The notes under the pieces are model-generated. The model was not told where the DNA came from and did not search any database. It was given only the letters and a program-made list of their open reading frames with translations. Positions 1 through 6,606 of a stretch of 39,316 bases of DNA are shown here, piece after piece (position 1 is the stretch's first letter; every line of letters begins with the position of its first letter). The stretch is from Candidatus Sulfopaludibacter sp. SbA3 (lineage in GTDB: Bacteria; Acidobacteriota; Terriglobia; Bryobacterales; Bryobacteraceae). The stretch covers positions 1-39,316 of the forward strand of contig CAMAVI010000025.1 in NCBI GenBank assembly GCA_945861625.1. The letters are read 5' to 3'. The position numbers were made by a program, and so were the translations under genes.

Positions 1-75
1 GCCTCCGCTCAGCATCCGCTTCAACTCTTTCCTGTCTTGAGCTTTCAAGTGGAACGGCTTGGGTGGGCGTGCCAT
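1..75 (-). CDS. 5' end of an IS630-like transposase (runs off the window)
   Basis: Only the first 25 codons are inside the window, starting at the ATG whose complement is at 73-75. The peptide starts MARPPKPFHLKAQDRKELKR, which resembles the N-terminal helix-turn-helix region of IS630-family transposases (basic leader, then a short helix of the EERxELxR type followed by a Gly). I see no clear Shine-Dalgarno in front of it. A TATACT-like -10 lies about 8 nt upstream on the minus strand, but no good -35 accompanies it. The gene stands next to a toxin-antitoxin pair and relic genes, consistent with a mobile zone. With 25 residues the family call is tentative. Confidence 0.45.
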   Translation of the reverse strand, partial: MARPPKPFHLKAQDRKELKRMLSGG

Positions 76-144
76 ACCCAAGTATACGGCACAACATTCT
101 CGATCAGAAATGTTTATTAGGAATATCTTTAGGCGGTCAGAGAA

Positions 145-465
145 CTAGCCTTCTTCGTGAGTAATTACACTCCTCGATCCATGACGAACCGTGAGTACGA
201 AAACAGAATGGCCATCGATCGCAAACAAGATCCGGTACGTGCCTCGATTTCCTCGCCCAAACAGAAGCTCGCGAATCAGCGCGTCGAACATTCCAGCTTC
301 GGGTGCCAGGCTGCATCGCTCGGGGTTCTTCGAAAGTGATTCGATCACACGGCGAATTTCCCGGATCCAACGTGATGCCGCGAGCGGCGAATCTTTTCGA
401 ATGAACCGGTACGCGTAGCGAAGATCCGCTTCGGCGTTCGGCGTGATGATAACTCGATAGCTCAT
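145..465 (-). CDS. RelE/ParE-family toxin of a type II toxin-antitoxin pair
   Basis: A 106-residue basic protein with the RelE/ParE fold pattern. The N-terminal strand (YRVIITPNAEADLRYAY) leads into helices with conserved Arg (WIREIRRVIESL). A central LxxGxxRGTYRILFAIDG strand pair and a C-terminal strand VFVLTVRHGSR follow. The R-x-L-F...V-x-x-V-R-H-G pattern is typical of the superfamily; the length is normal. Members either cleave ribosome-bound mRNA (RelE) or inhibit gyrase (ParE); sequence alone does not decide which. Its ATG overlaps the stop codon of the upstream antitoxin gene (ATGA), so the two are translationally coupled, antitoxin first. It looks intact. Confidence 0.8.
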   Translation of the reverse strand: MSYRVIITPNAEADLRYAYRFIRKDSPLAASRWIREIRRVIESLSKNPERCSLAPEAGMFDALIRELLFGRGNRGTYRILFAIDGHSVFVLTVRHGSRSVITHEEG

Positions 466-749
466 CCACGGACGTTGCGTTCGATGTCATCGAACACTTC
501 GCCGGCAGAACGGCCGAGTCCCTTTCTCGCCTGCGCAAGCCCGCGGCGGATGCCTTCCATTGTTTCCAGGCGTTCTGTCATTCGTTGGTACAGTTGGGGA
601 TCGACGACAACGGCTTCCGCTTTCCCTTTCACCGTCAGCACCAGCGGGCGGCGGTTCTTGCGCATTTGCTTCATTAAGCCGGAGGTGTTGCGCTTGAAGT
701 CGGTCAGCGAATGGATGTCCTGACTGATGTCAATCATGGCAAGCACCAT
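462..749 (-). CDS. Phd/YefM-family antitoxin
   Basis: A 95-residue protein beginning MVLAMIDISQDIHSLTDFKR. The pattern ISQDIHSLTDFKRNTSGLM followed by RRPLVLTVKGKAEAVVVD is the Phd/YefM DNA-binding fold (the 'F-k-x-n-x-x-x-l...p-v-v-l-T-x-x-G-k-x-x-a-V' pattern). The acidic/basic C-terminal tail (EVFDDIERNVRG) would wrap the toxin. The reading frame stays open further upstream, but that extension has no family similarity. I therefore start at 749; a second ATG at 737 is also possible. The gene precedes and overlaps the toxin gene by 4 nt. An inverted repeat just upstream fits autorepression by the antitoxin or the complex. Confidence 0.75.
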   Translation of the reverse strand: MVLAMIDISQDIHSLTDFKRNTSGLMKQMRKNRRPLVLTVKGKAEAVVVDPQLYQRMTERLETMEGIRRGLAQARKGLGRSAGEVFDDIERNVRG

Positions 750-751
750 TC

Positions 752-771
752 TCGCACTGTTTTGAGTGCGA
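752..771. promoter_or_regulatory. Inverted repeat in front of the antitoxin gene, candidate autoregulatory operator
   Basis: TCGCACT (752-758) and AGTGCGA (765-771) are perfect 7-bp arms around a 6-nt spacer, ending 3 nt from the antitoxin start codon. Phd/YefM antitoxins bind palindromes at their own promoter, so an operator role is likely. This is inferred from position and symmetry only. Confidence 0.45.
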
Positions 772-816
772 TGAGAATCCGTCGCTATGTCCGTACAGGC
801 GCTTAGCGCCCTAGAA

Positions 817-987
817 TCAGATCGAGTCCCGCAAGGACCAATTCTCAGACATGATGTGGTCCGGGGAAAATCCCATTTGCTCGTACCAAATGGCGACATC
901 AGAAACTCGGACGCGGTATCCGGCAATGCGCGCCCTCCCGCCACAAACACCGGGAGTCTTGGAAATACGCTCCGTGATTGCCGCCAT
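817..987 (-). pseudogene. DUF433-family (antitoxin-like) relic
   Basis: A 56-codon minus-strand frame starting at 987 reads MAAITERISKTPGVCGG, then RARIAGYRVRVSDVAIWYEQ and MGFSPDHIM. This is the DUF433 signature (I-x-x-x-P-x-v-c-G-G-x-p-x-I-x-G-x-R-i-x-V-x-d-i-x-x-w...G-x-S-p-d-x-i). Intact DUF433 proteins are about 75-110 residues and continue past this point with a second helix-turn segment. Here a stop (817-819) follows a non-matching SENWSLRDSI tail, so the C-terminal part is lost or frameshifted. DUF433 proteins are often paired with DUF5615 PIN-like toxins; none is visible here. It may still be expressed as a short protein, but it most likely is a remnant. Confidence 0.55.
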
Positions 988-1023
988 GATTCTAGGATTT
1001 CTGATTCGAGGCTTGGTGCTCCC

Positions 1024-1069
1024 AAAACACCTTCGGCCTCCTGGAAGGTTACTCCAGTAGGCCGAAGGT
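1024..1069 (-). terminator. Strong hairpin with T-run, likely rho-independent terminator of the radical SAM gene
   Basis: ACCTTCGGCCT (1029-1039) pairs perfectly with AGGCCGAAGGT (1059-1069). After one mismatch the stem continues with CTGGA (1041-1045) and TCCAG (1053-1057), closing a 7-nt loop. Read on the minus strand the stem lies about 20 nt after the stop codon of the radical SAM gene and is followed by GTTTT. The T-tract is short, so efficiency is uncertain. Confidence 0.6.
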
Positions 1070-1089
1070 TGGTTGAACTGTAACCGGAA

Positions 1090-3183
1090 CTAATCGCCGA
1101 AGCTGCCGACTTCTTCCTGCTTCTTGGCCGGTGTCGCGGGGGCGATGGCGGACAGGGGAACGATGCCAGGAGTCGGCTTCACCCCTAGGACATGCTCGTT
1201 ATACATGGCCAGCATGCGCGCGCTTTCAGCGTCTTCCTTCTGCTTGGCGTCGCGGGCGCGCTTCTTTTCCTCGCGCGCGGTCTTGGCGATGCCCAGGTCG
1301 TCAAGATCATGCTGCCGTAACTTGTTGACGTCGTCGGCGCGCAGCACCAGGTTGTGTTCCGTGCTGGGCAGGTTGACGTTCTTGCCGCCGGCGATGATCT
1401 CGTGGCGGCCTTTTTCCTCGTACCACTTGGTGAGCGTCGCCGTCATGTGCATCTTCTCGATGATGTTGCGCCAGCCCACGCCCGTGTTATACGCGCAGAA
1501 GGAAATCTCACCTTCCTGCGTGGCGTAGGGGATGATGCACTGCTCGGTGCGGCGGAAATCGTAGTTGAACAGATCCTGGAACCACATGCCGGCGATAAAC
1601 AGGAAGTTCCAGCGGTCGCGACGGCGCATCTCGATGTCGGCCATGGTGCGGTCGCCGGTGACTTTGCCGTACTTCTTGCCGGTCATGCCGAAGCACTTGT
1701 CGAACTTGGCGATCAGGTCGCCCAGGCGGAAGTGCGTGGGCGCTTCGTAGGGGTTGTAGTTGCGCAGCAGCGCCAGCGACACGCCGATGATCGACATCCG
1801 CTTGCTGCGCGATCCATCGTTGATCTTGGCGACGTCGCGCGCCAGCCGGTCGGCGTTCAGGAACGCGGTCACCGGGCGGTATTCCTTGGTTTCCTTGTCG
1901 CACATCACGGCCATGCCGATACCGCAGTTCGGGTGGCAGCCGCAGCTCAACTGGCCCCAGTCCGCGTCGGGTCCGTGGACCAGATCCGCGAAATCGGAGA
2001 ACGTGCTCATGAAGGAGATGGGGAACCAGTCGCGCACCGGCTCGCCGAGACCCGTCTGATTCTTCACGTCGTGCGCCAGGTTGGCCAGCGTATAGCGTTG
2101 GGCGGCGCGGCGCTCCGGAGTCACGGCTTCGTCGCGTCCGGTGAAGGAGACCGGCTGGAAGCTGAGGAACGGGATCTTCTTGGGATTGTCGAGAGCAAAG
2201 CGCACCACGGCGCCCACCTGCTCATTGTTGACGCCGTTGATCAGCGTGATGACGGGGACGATATCGACGCCGGCGCTGTACAGATTCTCAATGGCGCGCA
2301 GCTTGACGTCGAACAGGTTGCCGACGGCGCGGTGCGAGTTGGCTTCATTGCCGATGCCGTCAAACTGGAGATACGCGTAACGCAGGCCGGCGGCCGCGGC
2401 TTCCTTGGCGAATTCCGGTCGCTTGGCGAACTCGATGCCGTTGGTGGCTGCCTGCACGCTTTGATAACCGATCTGGCGGCAGTAGCGAACGGCGTCGAGG
2501 AAGTGCGGCGAAAGCGTCGGCTCGCCGCCGGAGAACTGCACCGAGAGCTGGCGGCGCGGCTTAATCGAGATGGCGTTATCGAGCAGCGTCTTGATGTCTT
2601 CCCACGTCAATTCGTGGACGAAGCCGACCTGGTTGGCGTCCATGAAGCAGGGGTCGCACATCATGTTGCAGCGGTTGGTCAGATCGATGGTCAGCACGCT
2701 GCCGCGTCCGTGGGTGATGGTGCTCGATCCGTGATCGTGCAGCTTTTCGTCGTTGTGCGCGCGAATGTCGCGGCCCGGGAAAACGTCTTCCAGGTGCTGG
2801 CTGAAGGCCGGGTCGATCGACATCAGGTCTTCGAAGTGGCCGTGGATGGGGCAATCCTTCTCCATCACGATCTTGCCGTCTTTCTCGATGATGCGGGCCT
2901 TGATCTCGCCCAGCTTTTCGTTCTTCAGGATCTCGACCGGCAGTTTGCCATCGAGAATCTGCTGGCGGATGTCGGGGATGCACTTGGGACACAGCGAATC
3001 GGTCTCGCGCGGCCAGCCGAGCTTGGGCTTCTGCTTCTCCCAGCTCTTGAGCAGCGGCTTGTCGGACCACTTCGGCGTAAACGAAGGGTTGGGGTTGATC
3101 GAATTCAGCTTGTCGTAGACAAACCATGCCGCATTGGCGGCCACCGCGATGGCTTTCTCAACGTGCTTAATGGGTTTGGTCAA
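1090..3183 (-). CDS. Radical SAM protein of the tetraether synthase / membrane-spanning-lipid synthase type
   Basis: A 697-residue iron-sulfur enzyme. The radical SAM cluster motif CxxxCxxC is RCNMMCDPCF (C172, C176, C179), followed by the SAM-binding FSGGEPTLS. Ahead of it is an N-terminal module with DSLCPKC (C65, C68) and KDCPIHG (C111), the layout of the MJ0619/Tes family. Further Cys groups (LSCGCHPNCGIGM, EQCIIPY, SFCAYN) could bind auxiliary clusters. Tes couples lipid tails of archaeal membranes, and bacterial relatives (Mss) have been linked to membrane-spanning diabolic and iso-diabolic acids, which Acidobacteriota are known to make. That role is inferred here, not shown. The start is TTG at 3181-3183, with GGAG 7 nt upstream (complement at 3191-3194). 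The C-terminal 60 residues are charged, then Pro/Ala-rich, and are probably disordered. The gene is monocistronic and followed by a strong hairpin. Other radical SAM functions remain possible. Confidence 0.85.
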   Translation of the reverse strand: MTKPIKHVEKAIAVAANAAWFVYDKLNSINPNPSFTPKWSDKPLLKSWEKQKPKLGWPRETDSLCPKCIPDIRQQILDGKLPVEILKNEKLGEIKARIIEKDGKIVMEKDCPIHGHFEDLMSIDPAFSQHLEDVFPGRDIRAHNDEKLHDHGSSTITHGRGSVLTIDLTNRCNMMCDPCFMDANQVGFVHELTWEDIKTLLDNAISIKPRRQLSVQFSGGEPTLSPHFLDAVRYCRQIGYQSVQAATNGIEFAKRPEFAKEAAAAGLRYAYLQFDGIGNEANSHRAVGNLFDVKLRAIENLYSAGVDIVPVITLINGVNNEQVGAVVRFALDNPKKIPFLSFQPVSFTGRDEAVTPERRAAQRYTLANLAHDVKNQTGLGEPVRDWFPISFMSTFSDFADLVHGPDADWGQLSCGCHPNCGIGMAVMCDKETKEYRPVTAFLNADRLARDVAKINDGSRSKRMSIIGVSLALLRNYNPYEAPTHFRLGDLIAKFDKCFGMTGKKYGKVTGDRTMADIEMRRRDRWNFLFIAGMWFQDLFNYDFRRTEQCIIPYATQEGEISFCAYNTGVGWRNIIEKMHMTATLTKWYEEKGRHEIIAGGKNVNLPSTEHNLVLRADDVNKLRQHDLDDLGIAKTAREEKKRARDAKQKEDAESARMLAMYNEHVLGVKPTPGIVPLSAIAPATPAKKQEEVGSFGD

Positions 3184-3190
3184 GGCTGAT

Positions 3191-3221
3191 CTCCAGAATG
3201 AATTGTTGACGGTACAGTATA
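3191..3221 (-). promoter_or_regulatory. Ribosome binding site and possible -10 element of the radical SAM gene
   Basis: On the minus strand a TATACT hexamer (complement at 3216-3221) lies 22 nt ahead of a GGAG ribosome binding site (3191-3194), which is 7 nt from the TTG start. I find no convincing -35 at 16-18 nt, so the promoter part is weak; the GGAG supports the non-ATG start. Confidence 0.35.
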
Positions 3222-3439
3222 AGGTCCCGGGTACTATTGGCCTAGGCGATTGAATCGAAAGGGCGTTAGGCGCATTGGATGGGGCTGTGCGGGGATTGAA
3301 TGGAGAGGCGGGGCAAGGCTTTTAGAAACAAGGAGATACATGCTAGCCGCGATTTCTCACCAACGCTCCAGCAATAGCCACCGATTCTGGCATAACTGAG
3401 TTTCCAGACAACAGTTACGGCCCCGAAGAGGCTTTCGCT
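3222..3439. other. Non-coding flank between the radical SAM gene and an IS1380 relic
   Basis: I see no gene, clear promoter or strong repeat in this stretch. It may be left-over 5' flank of the decayed insertion sequence that follows, but I could not identify a terminal inverted repeat. Confidence 0.3.
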
Positions 3440-3628
3440 ATGACAGAGTGTACCCAAACGCAGTTTGCATTCCAAGCGCATGGTTCACGCCAAGTGACAG
3501 TCCAGTTCGACGGCGGGACGATGACGTCGGACGCCGGAGGGCTGCTGCCGCGGGAAGTGGACCGCAAGATGAATCTGCTGCCGCGGTAGGCGGCGTGCTT
3601 TCTGGACGGTCGCGCCCCCGGGCGCGTA
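3440..3628 (+). pseudogene. Decayed 5' fragment of an IS1380-family transposase
   Basis: The ATG at 3440 opens a frame reading MTECTQTQFAFQAHGSRQ, then VTVQFDGGTMTSDAGGLL and REVDRKMNLLPR. After an in-frame TAG (3587-3589) it continues as AACFLDGRAPGRV. The order V-x-F-D-G-G-x-x-T-S-D-x-G-x-L-L-x-R-E-V...R-x-A-A-C-F-x-D-x-R is that of IS1380 transposase N-termini (about 450 residues when complete). The nonsense codon replaces the expected Leu, and similarity ends after about 60 codons; the rest of the transposase is missing. The copy is a dead remnant, flanked by the radical SAM and merR genes. Confidence 0.55.
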
Positions 3629-3685
3629 CCATCAAAGCTGAGCCCGCCTTGCCAGCCCGCAGTGTCTCCTAATTAAAAGGGCCGC

Positions 3686-4198
3686 TTAGCCCAGGCGGAC
3701 GCGGCGGCCGCCCACCACGGCGGCTTCCATGCGTACAGGCTTGCGGACCATGGTTTCCAGGCGGCGAGCCTGATCGCTCACGCAGACCAGGAACATGGGC
3801 TGCCGGGCGTTCTTGAGAAGATCGATGATCCGGTCGTTCTGATCTTCCAGATAGATCGATTTGCCGTCGGTGACCAGGTGGAGATCCGAAACCGCTTGCG
3901 TGACGTCGGCCAGGCGCTTCCCCATTTCGCGCTGCAGGAAGCGCAGCACGCGGCGAATTTTCTGCAGCGAAAAACCTTTACGGCGCAGTTCCGCGATCAC
4001 CGTGATCTCGATGACCTCGGCTGGGAAGTACACGCGGCGGTGTCCTTCGTGACGAGGGGAGACTACTTTGCGTTCGTCCCACCACTGCAATTGCCGCAGG
4101 CTCACGTCCGCGATAGTGGAAACTTCCATGGAGGAATACGTGCGATCGGGATTCGCTGGTTCGGGGCGGCTCTTACGGCCTTTCATCATTTGCGGCAT
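3686..4198 (-). CDS. MerR-family transcriptional regulator
   Basis: A 170-residue protein with a MerR winged helix-turn-helix at about residues 22-90. YSSMEVSTIADVSLRQLQWW is the helix-turn-helix. It is followed by DERKVVSPRHEGHRRVYFPA (the R-x-Y/F wing) and a dimerisation helix ELRRKGFSLQKIRRVLRFLQ. The C-terminal part (about residues 100-170) is not a metal-binding tail: I see no Cys pair, so it is not a mercury- or copper-sensing type. The ligand is unknown. It is the last gene of a minus-strand block (thiS, two GT87 genes, merR) but has a good promoter of its own. The start at 4198 is the first ATG; no strong Shine-Dalgarno precedes it, which fits a very short leader. Confidence 0.85.
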   Translation of the reverse strand: MPQMMKGRKSRPEPANPDRTYSSMEVSTIADVSLRQLQWWDERKVVSPRHEGHRRVYFPAEVIEITVIAELRRKGFSLQKIRRVLRFLQREMGKRLADVTQAVSDLHLVTDGKSIYLEDQNDRIIDLLKNARQPMFLVCVSDQARRLETMVRKPVRMEAAVVGGRRVRLG

Positions 4199-4212
4199 GG
4201 GGAGACTTTCCG

Positions 4213-4240
4213 ATTGTACTCAACTTCGGTGGCGTGTCAA
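4213..4240 (-). promoter_or_regulatory. Sigma-70 promoter for the MerR-family gene
   Basis: Read on the minus strand: TTGACA (complement at 4235-4240), a 16-nt spacer, then TACAAT (complement at 4213-4218). Transcription would begin near 4206, leaving only about 8 nt before the ATG at 4198, so the mRNA would be almost leaderless. The -35 is perfect and the -10 differs at one base. Confidence 0.65.
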
Positions 4241-4251
4241 CAGGGCCGGAT

Positions 4252-5364
4252 TCAGGGACTGGGAGAAGGCGTCACGGCAAAGGGTGTTTTCACTTGTTCG
4301 AAGGCGAGCGTGACGAGCAAAAACACCAATAGTAATGGTATTGGCGCGGCGAGAGGGACTACCGCGGTAATCAGAAAAGGAAGAGGAGAAAGCAGCAGAC
4401 CTCCGCATAAGCGCACGGCTATGCTGGTGGTTTCGCGCAGGATGAACACGAGCGCGGGCAGCACAAGAAGCATGTCGGAGAAGTAGGCATGGTGGCTGGT
4501 GAGCAACCCGCCCACCAGCGACGCGCTGAGCGCGAGAGAAAAGCTGCTTCGCGCGGATAACCAGAAAACGAGGGCAGCGATGCATACACCGCCGGTAATT
4601 TCCCAGATGAACGCATGAGGAAGCCCAGCGAAGAGCGCCAGCAGGTTGGGCATGACGGGGGTATGCATGTTGGCCCTGGCACTCGACGTGAACGCAATGA
4701 ACTTCGGTATCCATTGGTCCGTACTCACCCAGGTGGAGAGACCCAAAAGAGTGAGTACGCCCGCCGCCGCCCAAGCGAAAACGCGCGACTTCCTGTGGGC
4801 GATGAGCACCAGGGGCAGGAACAGAAAGAGGTGGAATTTCAGTGAACACAGAGCCAGGCAAATTCCGGCCGGCGCTGGCCGCGTCGCGTGAAAACGCCAA
4901 AACGCCGCCAGAAACAGGAGCACAAAGGCGACGTCTTGTCCGTTTGCGATACTGGCCACCAGCGGAACCGACCAGCAGGCGGCAAGCAGAAGAATCTTCC
5001 GCCCAGGTTCTGGCCACAACAGCATGAAGCCGGCAAGAGCCGCGAGAGATAGAGCTTGCCAGACATAATACGCCCGGCGGTAGGGTAGCGCGGACAGCGG
5101 ACGCAGTGCAAAAGCGAACACGGGCAGACGAAGATATACCTGCTGCGCGGGGGACACGAAACCGGTCGTTGCCAGTTGGTCCTCGGCATACCGTTCGGAG
5201 CGAAACTGATCCGGCGTGCCTACCAGGCGTGGACCCGTGTAGAAACTCATGAAGTCATTCATGCCATGCAATGCGTCGGCGGCGTTTGATTGGAAACGCG
5301 CCGCCAGGAAGAAGGGCCCGGCGGCGGCGAGAAGATAGATCCCAATGCGGCCAACCGTATTCAA
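4252..5364 (-). CDS. GT87/DUF2029-family polytopic membrane protein (putative glycosyltransferase), copy A
   Basis: A 370-residue very hydrophobic protein with about 8-10 transmembrane segments. The GT87/DUF2029 family contains GT-C type mannosyltransferases that use polyprenyl-phosphate sugars. Family-like features are the first-loop acidic motif MNDFMSFYTGPRLVG, the ANGQDVAFVLLFLAAFW segment and the LKFHLFLFLPLVLIAHRK segment. The start is TTG at 5362-5364 with GGAGGA 5 nt upstream. It is a clear tandem paralogue of the gene at 5480-6601 (shared MNDFM, RLVGTPDQF, WPEPGR and TSHHAY blocks). Substrate and acceptor are unknown. A membrane protein without transferase activity cannot be excluded. 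Confidence 0.7.
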   Translation of the reverse strand: MNTVGRIGIYLLAAAGPFFLAARFQSNAADALHGMNDFMSFYTGPRLVGTPDQFRSERYAEDQLATTGFVSPAQQVYLRLPVFAFALRPLSALPYRRAYYVWQALSLAALAGFMLLWPEPGRKILLLAACWSVPLVASIANGQDVAFVLLFLAAFWRFHATRPAPAGICLALCSLKFHLFLFLPLVLIAHRKSRVFAWAAAGVLTLLGLSTWVSTDQWIPKFIAFTSSARANMHTPVMPNLLALFAGLPHAFIWEITGGVCIAALVFWLSARSSFSLALSASLVGGLLTSHHAYFSDMLLVLPALVFILRETTSIAVRLCGGLLLSPLPFLITAVVPLAAPIPLLLVFLLVTLAFEQVKTPFAVTPSPSP

Positions 5365-5416
5365 CGGGGTCCTCCGCTGACGAATCGGACGACTTTGACT
5401 TGCGCGACTTCCCGTA

Positions 5417-5472
5417 ACAATTTCAATCTCACAACTTCAATCTCACAACTTCAATCTCACAACTTCAATCTC
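5417..5472. repeat. Tandem array of a 14-bp repeat between two GT87 paralogues
   Basis: Unit ACAACTTCAATCTC occurs three times exactly (5431-5444, 5445-5458, 5459-5472) and once with a single mismatch (ACAATTTCAATCTC, 5417-5430). A degenerate fifth unit follows at 5473-5486. The array sits between the stop codon of the upstream paralogue and the promoter/leader side of the downstream one. The 14-bp period is not a multiple of 3, so it is not coding. Confidence 0.9.
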
Positions 5473-5479
5473 ATAAATA

Positions 5480-6601
5480 TCAATCCAGCGTGCTGGCCGG
5501 CGTGCCGGTGGAGAGTGCTCCTTCTCCGGTTTGCGTTGCGTGCTCCATCACCAATGCGATCAGCAAGAGCAGTAGTAGCAGGGGCGCCGGCGCCAACAGT
5601 GGAGCGTTCGGAGAAACCAGGAAGGGCAAGGGAGACAGTAACAACCCGGCGAACAGCCGCACGGCAGTGCTGGCCGCCGTTCGCAAGATAACCACGAGGA
5701 CGGGCAGCAGCAGAAGCAAGTCGAAGAGATATGCGTGATGGCTGGTCAGGAACCCGCCAACGAGAGCCGCGCTCAGAGCGAAGCTGAAACTGCCGCGCAA
5801 CGAAAGCCAGGCGACCATCGCGGCAATCACCGCGCCGCCGGCGAGCTCCCATGTGCCGGCGTGGGGAAGCCCGGCGAACAGCGCGACGAAGCTGGACATT
5901 GTATAAGGCTGCTTGGCGGCCACGTCATTCAATGCGAAATCGATGAACCGCGGGATCCAGCGGTCGGTGCTCACGGCGGTCGAGATCCCCAACAGCGCCA
6001 GCACTCCGGCGGCGGCCCAGGCCGCGACGCGCCACTTGCGTTGGGCGATCAGAACCACGGGCATCAGGAAGAAGAGATTGAACTTGAGAGCGCACAGGGC
6101 CAGGCAGAGTCCGGCCAGCCATGGCCGCGACTCATGAAATCGCCAGAGGCCGGCGAGAAACAGCATTAGGAAGATGACATCCTTCCCGTTCAGGATGCTG
6201 GTAACCAGTGGAATCGACCAGCACGCGGCCACCAGCAGCGCATCGCGGCCGGGTTCCGGCCACAACCACCAGAAGCCGAGAAGAGCCGCCAGCAAAAGCG
6301 CCTGCCAGACATGGTAGGCCGCGGCATAGGAAAGAGCCGTCAAGGGGCGCGACACGAAGGCAAACACGGGCCAGCGCAGGTAACGCAACTGCGCGGGGAG
6401 TACCCATCCGGTGACCGTCAATTCATCTTCCGCGTACTTCCGCGAATAGAACTGGTCCGGCGTGCCCACCAGGCGCGCGCCGGTATACACGTTCATGAAG
6501 TCATTCATTCCGCGCCCGGCGTCGGAAAAATTCGACCGGAAGCGGAATCCCAGAAACACAAGCCCGGCCAGGGCGATGAGGATGGCTGCGGTGCGGTTCA
6601 A
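5480..6601 (-). CDS. GT87/DUF2029-family polytopic membrane protein (putative glycosyltransferase), copy B
   Basis: A multi-pass membrane protein of 373 residues when started at the TTG at 6599-6601, paralogous to the next gene downstream. Shared blocks are MNDFMNVYTGARLVGTPDQF, WPEPGRDALLVAACWS, LNGKDVIFLMLFLAGLWRFH, LKFNLFFLMPVVLIAQRK and LTSHHAYLFDLLLLLP. I chose TTG because NRTAAILIALAGLVF then lines up with the N-terminus of the paralogue. A GTG at 6634, in frame and overlapping the thiS-like gene by 28 nt, is the alternative. It probably acts as a GT-C fold sugar transferase in the inner membrane; donor and acceptor are unknown. It is co-transcribed with the thiS-like gene upstream. Confidence 0.7.
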   Translation of the reverse strand: MNRTAAILIALAGLVFLGFRFRSNFSDAGRGMNDFMNVYTGARLVGTPDQFYSRKYAEDELTVTGWVLPAQLRYLRWPVFAFVSRPLTALSYAAAYHVWQALLLAALLGFWWLWPEPGRDALLVAACWSIPLVTSILNGKDVIFLMLFLAGLWRFHESRPWLAGLCLALCALKFNLFFLMPVVLIAQRKWRVAAWAAAGVLALLGISTAVSTDRWIPRFIDFALNDVAAKQPYTMSSFVALFAGLPHAGTWELAGGAVIAAMVAWLSLRGSFSFALSAALVGGFLTSHHAYLFDLLLLLPVLVVILRTAASTAVRLFAGLLLSPLPFLVSPNAPLLAPAPLLLLLLLIALVMEHATQTGEGALSTGTPASTLD

Positions 6602-6606
6602 GGCGG

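Noticed and set aside
787..1083. 98-codon plus-strand frame between the antitoxin and the radical SAM gene
   Set aside because: No family similarity, and it runs through the terminator-like hairpin; the minus strand of the same stretch encodes the DUF433 relic.
1354..3189. 611-codon open frame on the plus strand opposite the radical SAM gene
   Set aside because: It mirrors the codon pattern of the minus-strand gene; the product is a low-complexity Val/Asp/His/Ala sequence without domain, and the opposite frame has clear catalytic motifs.
5417..5486. CRISPR-like array
   Set aside because: The 14-bp units are directly adjacent with no spacers, and there are no cas genes.
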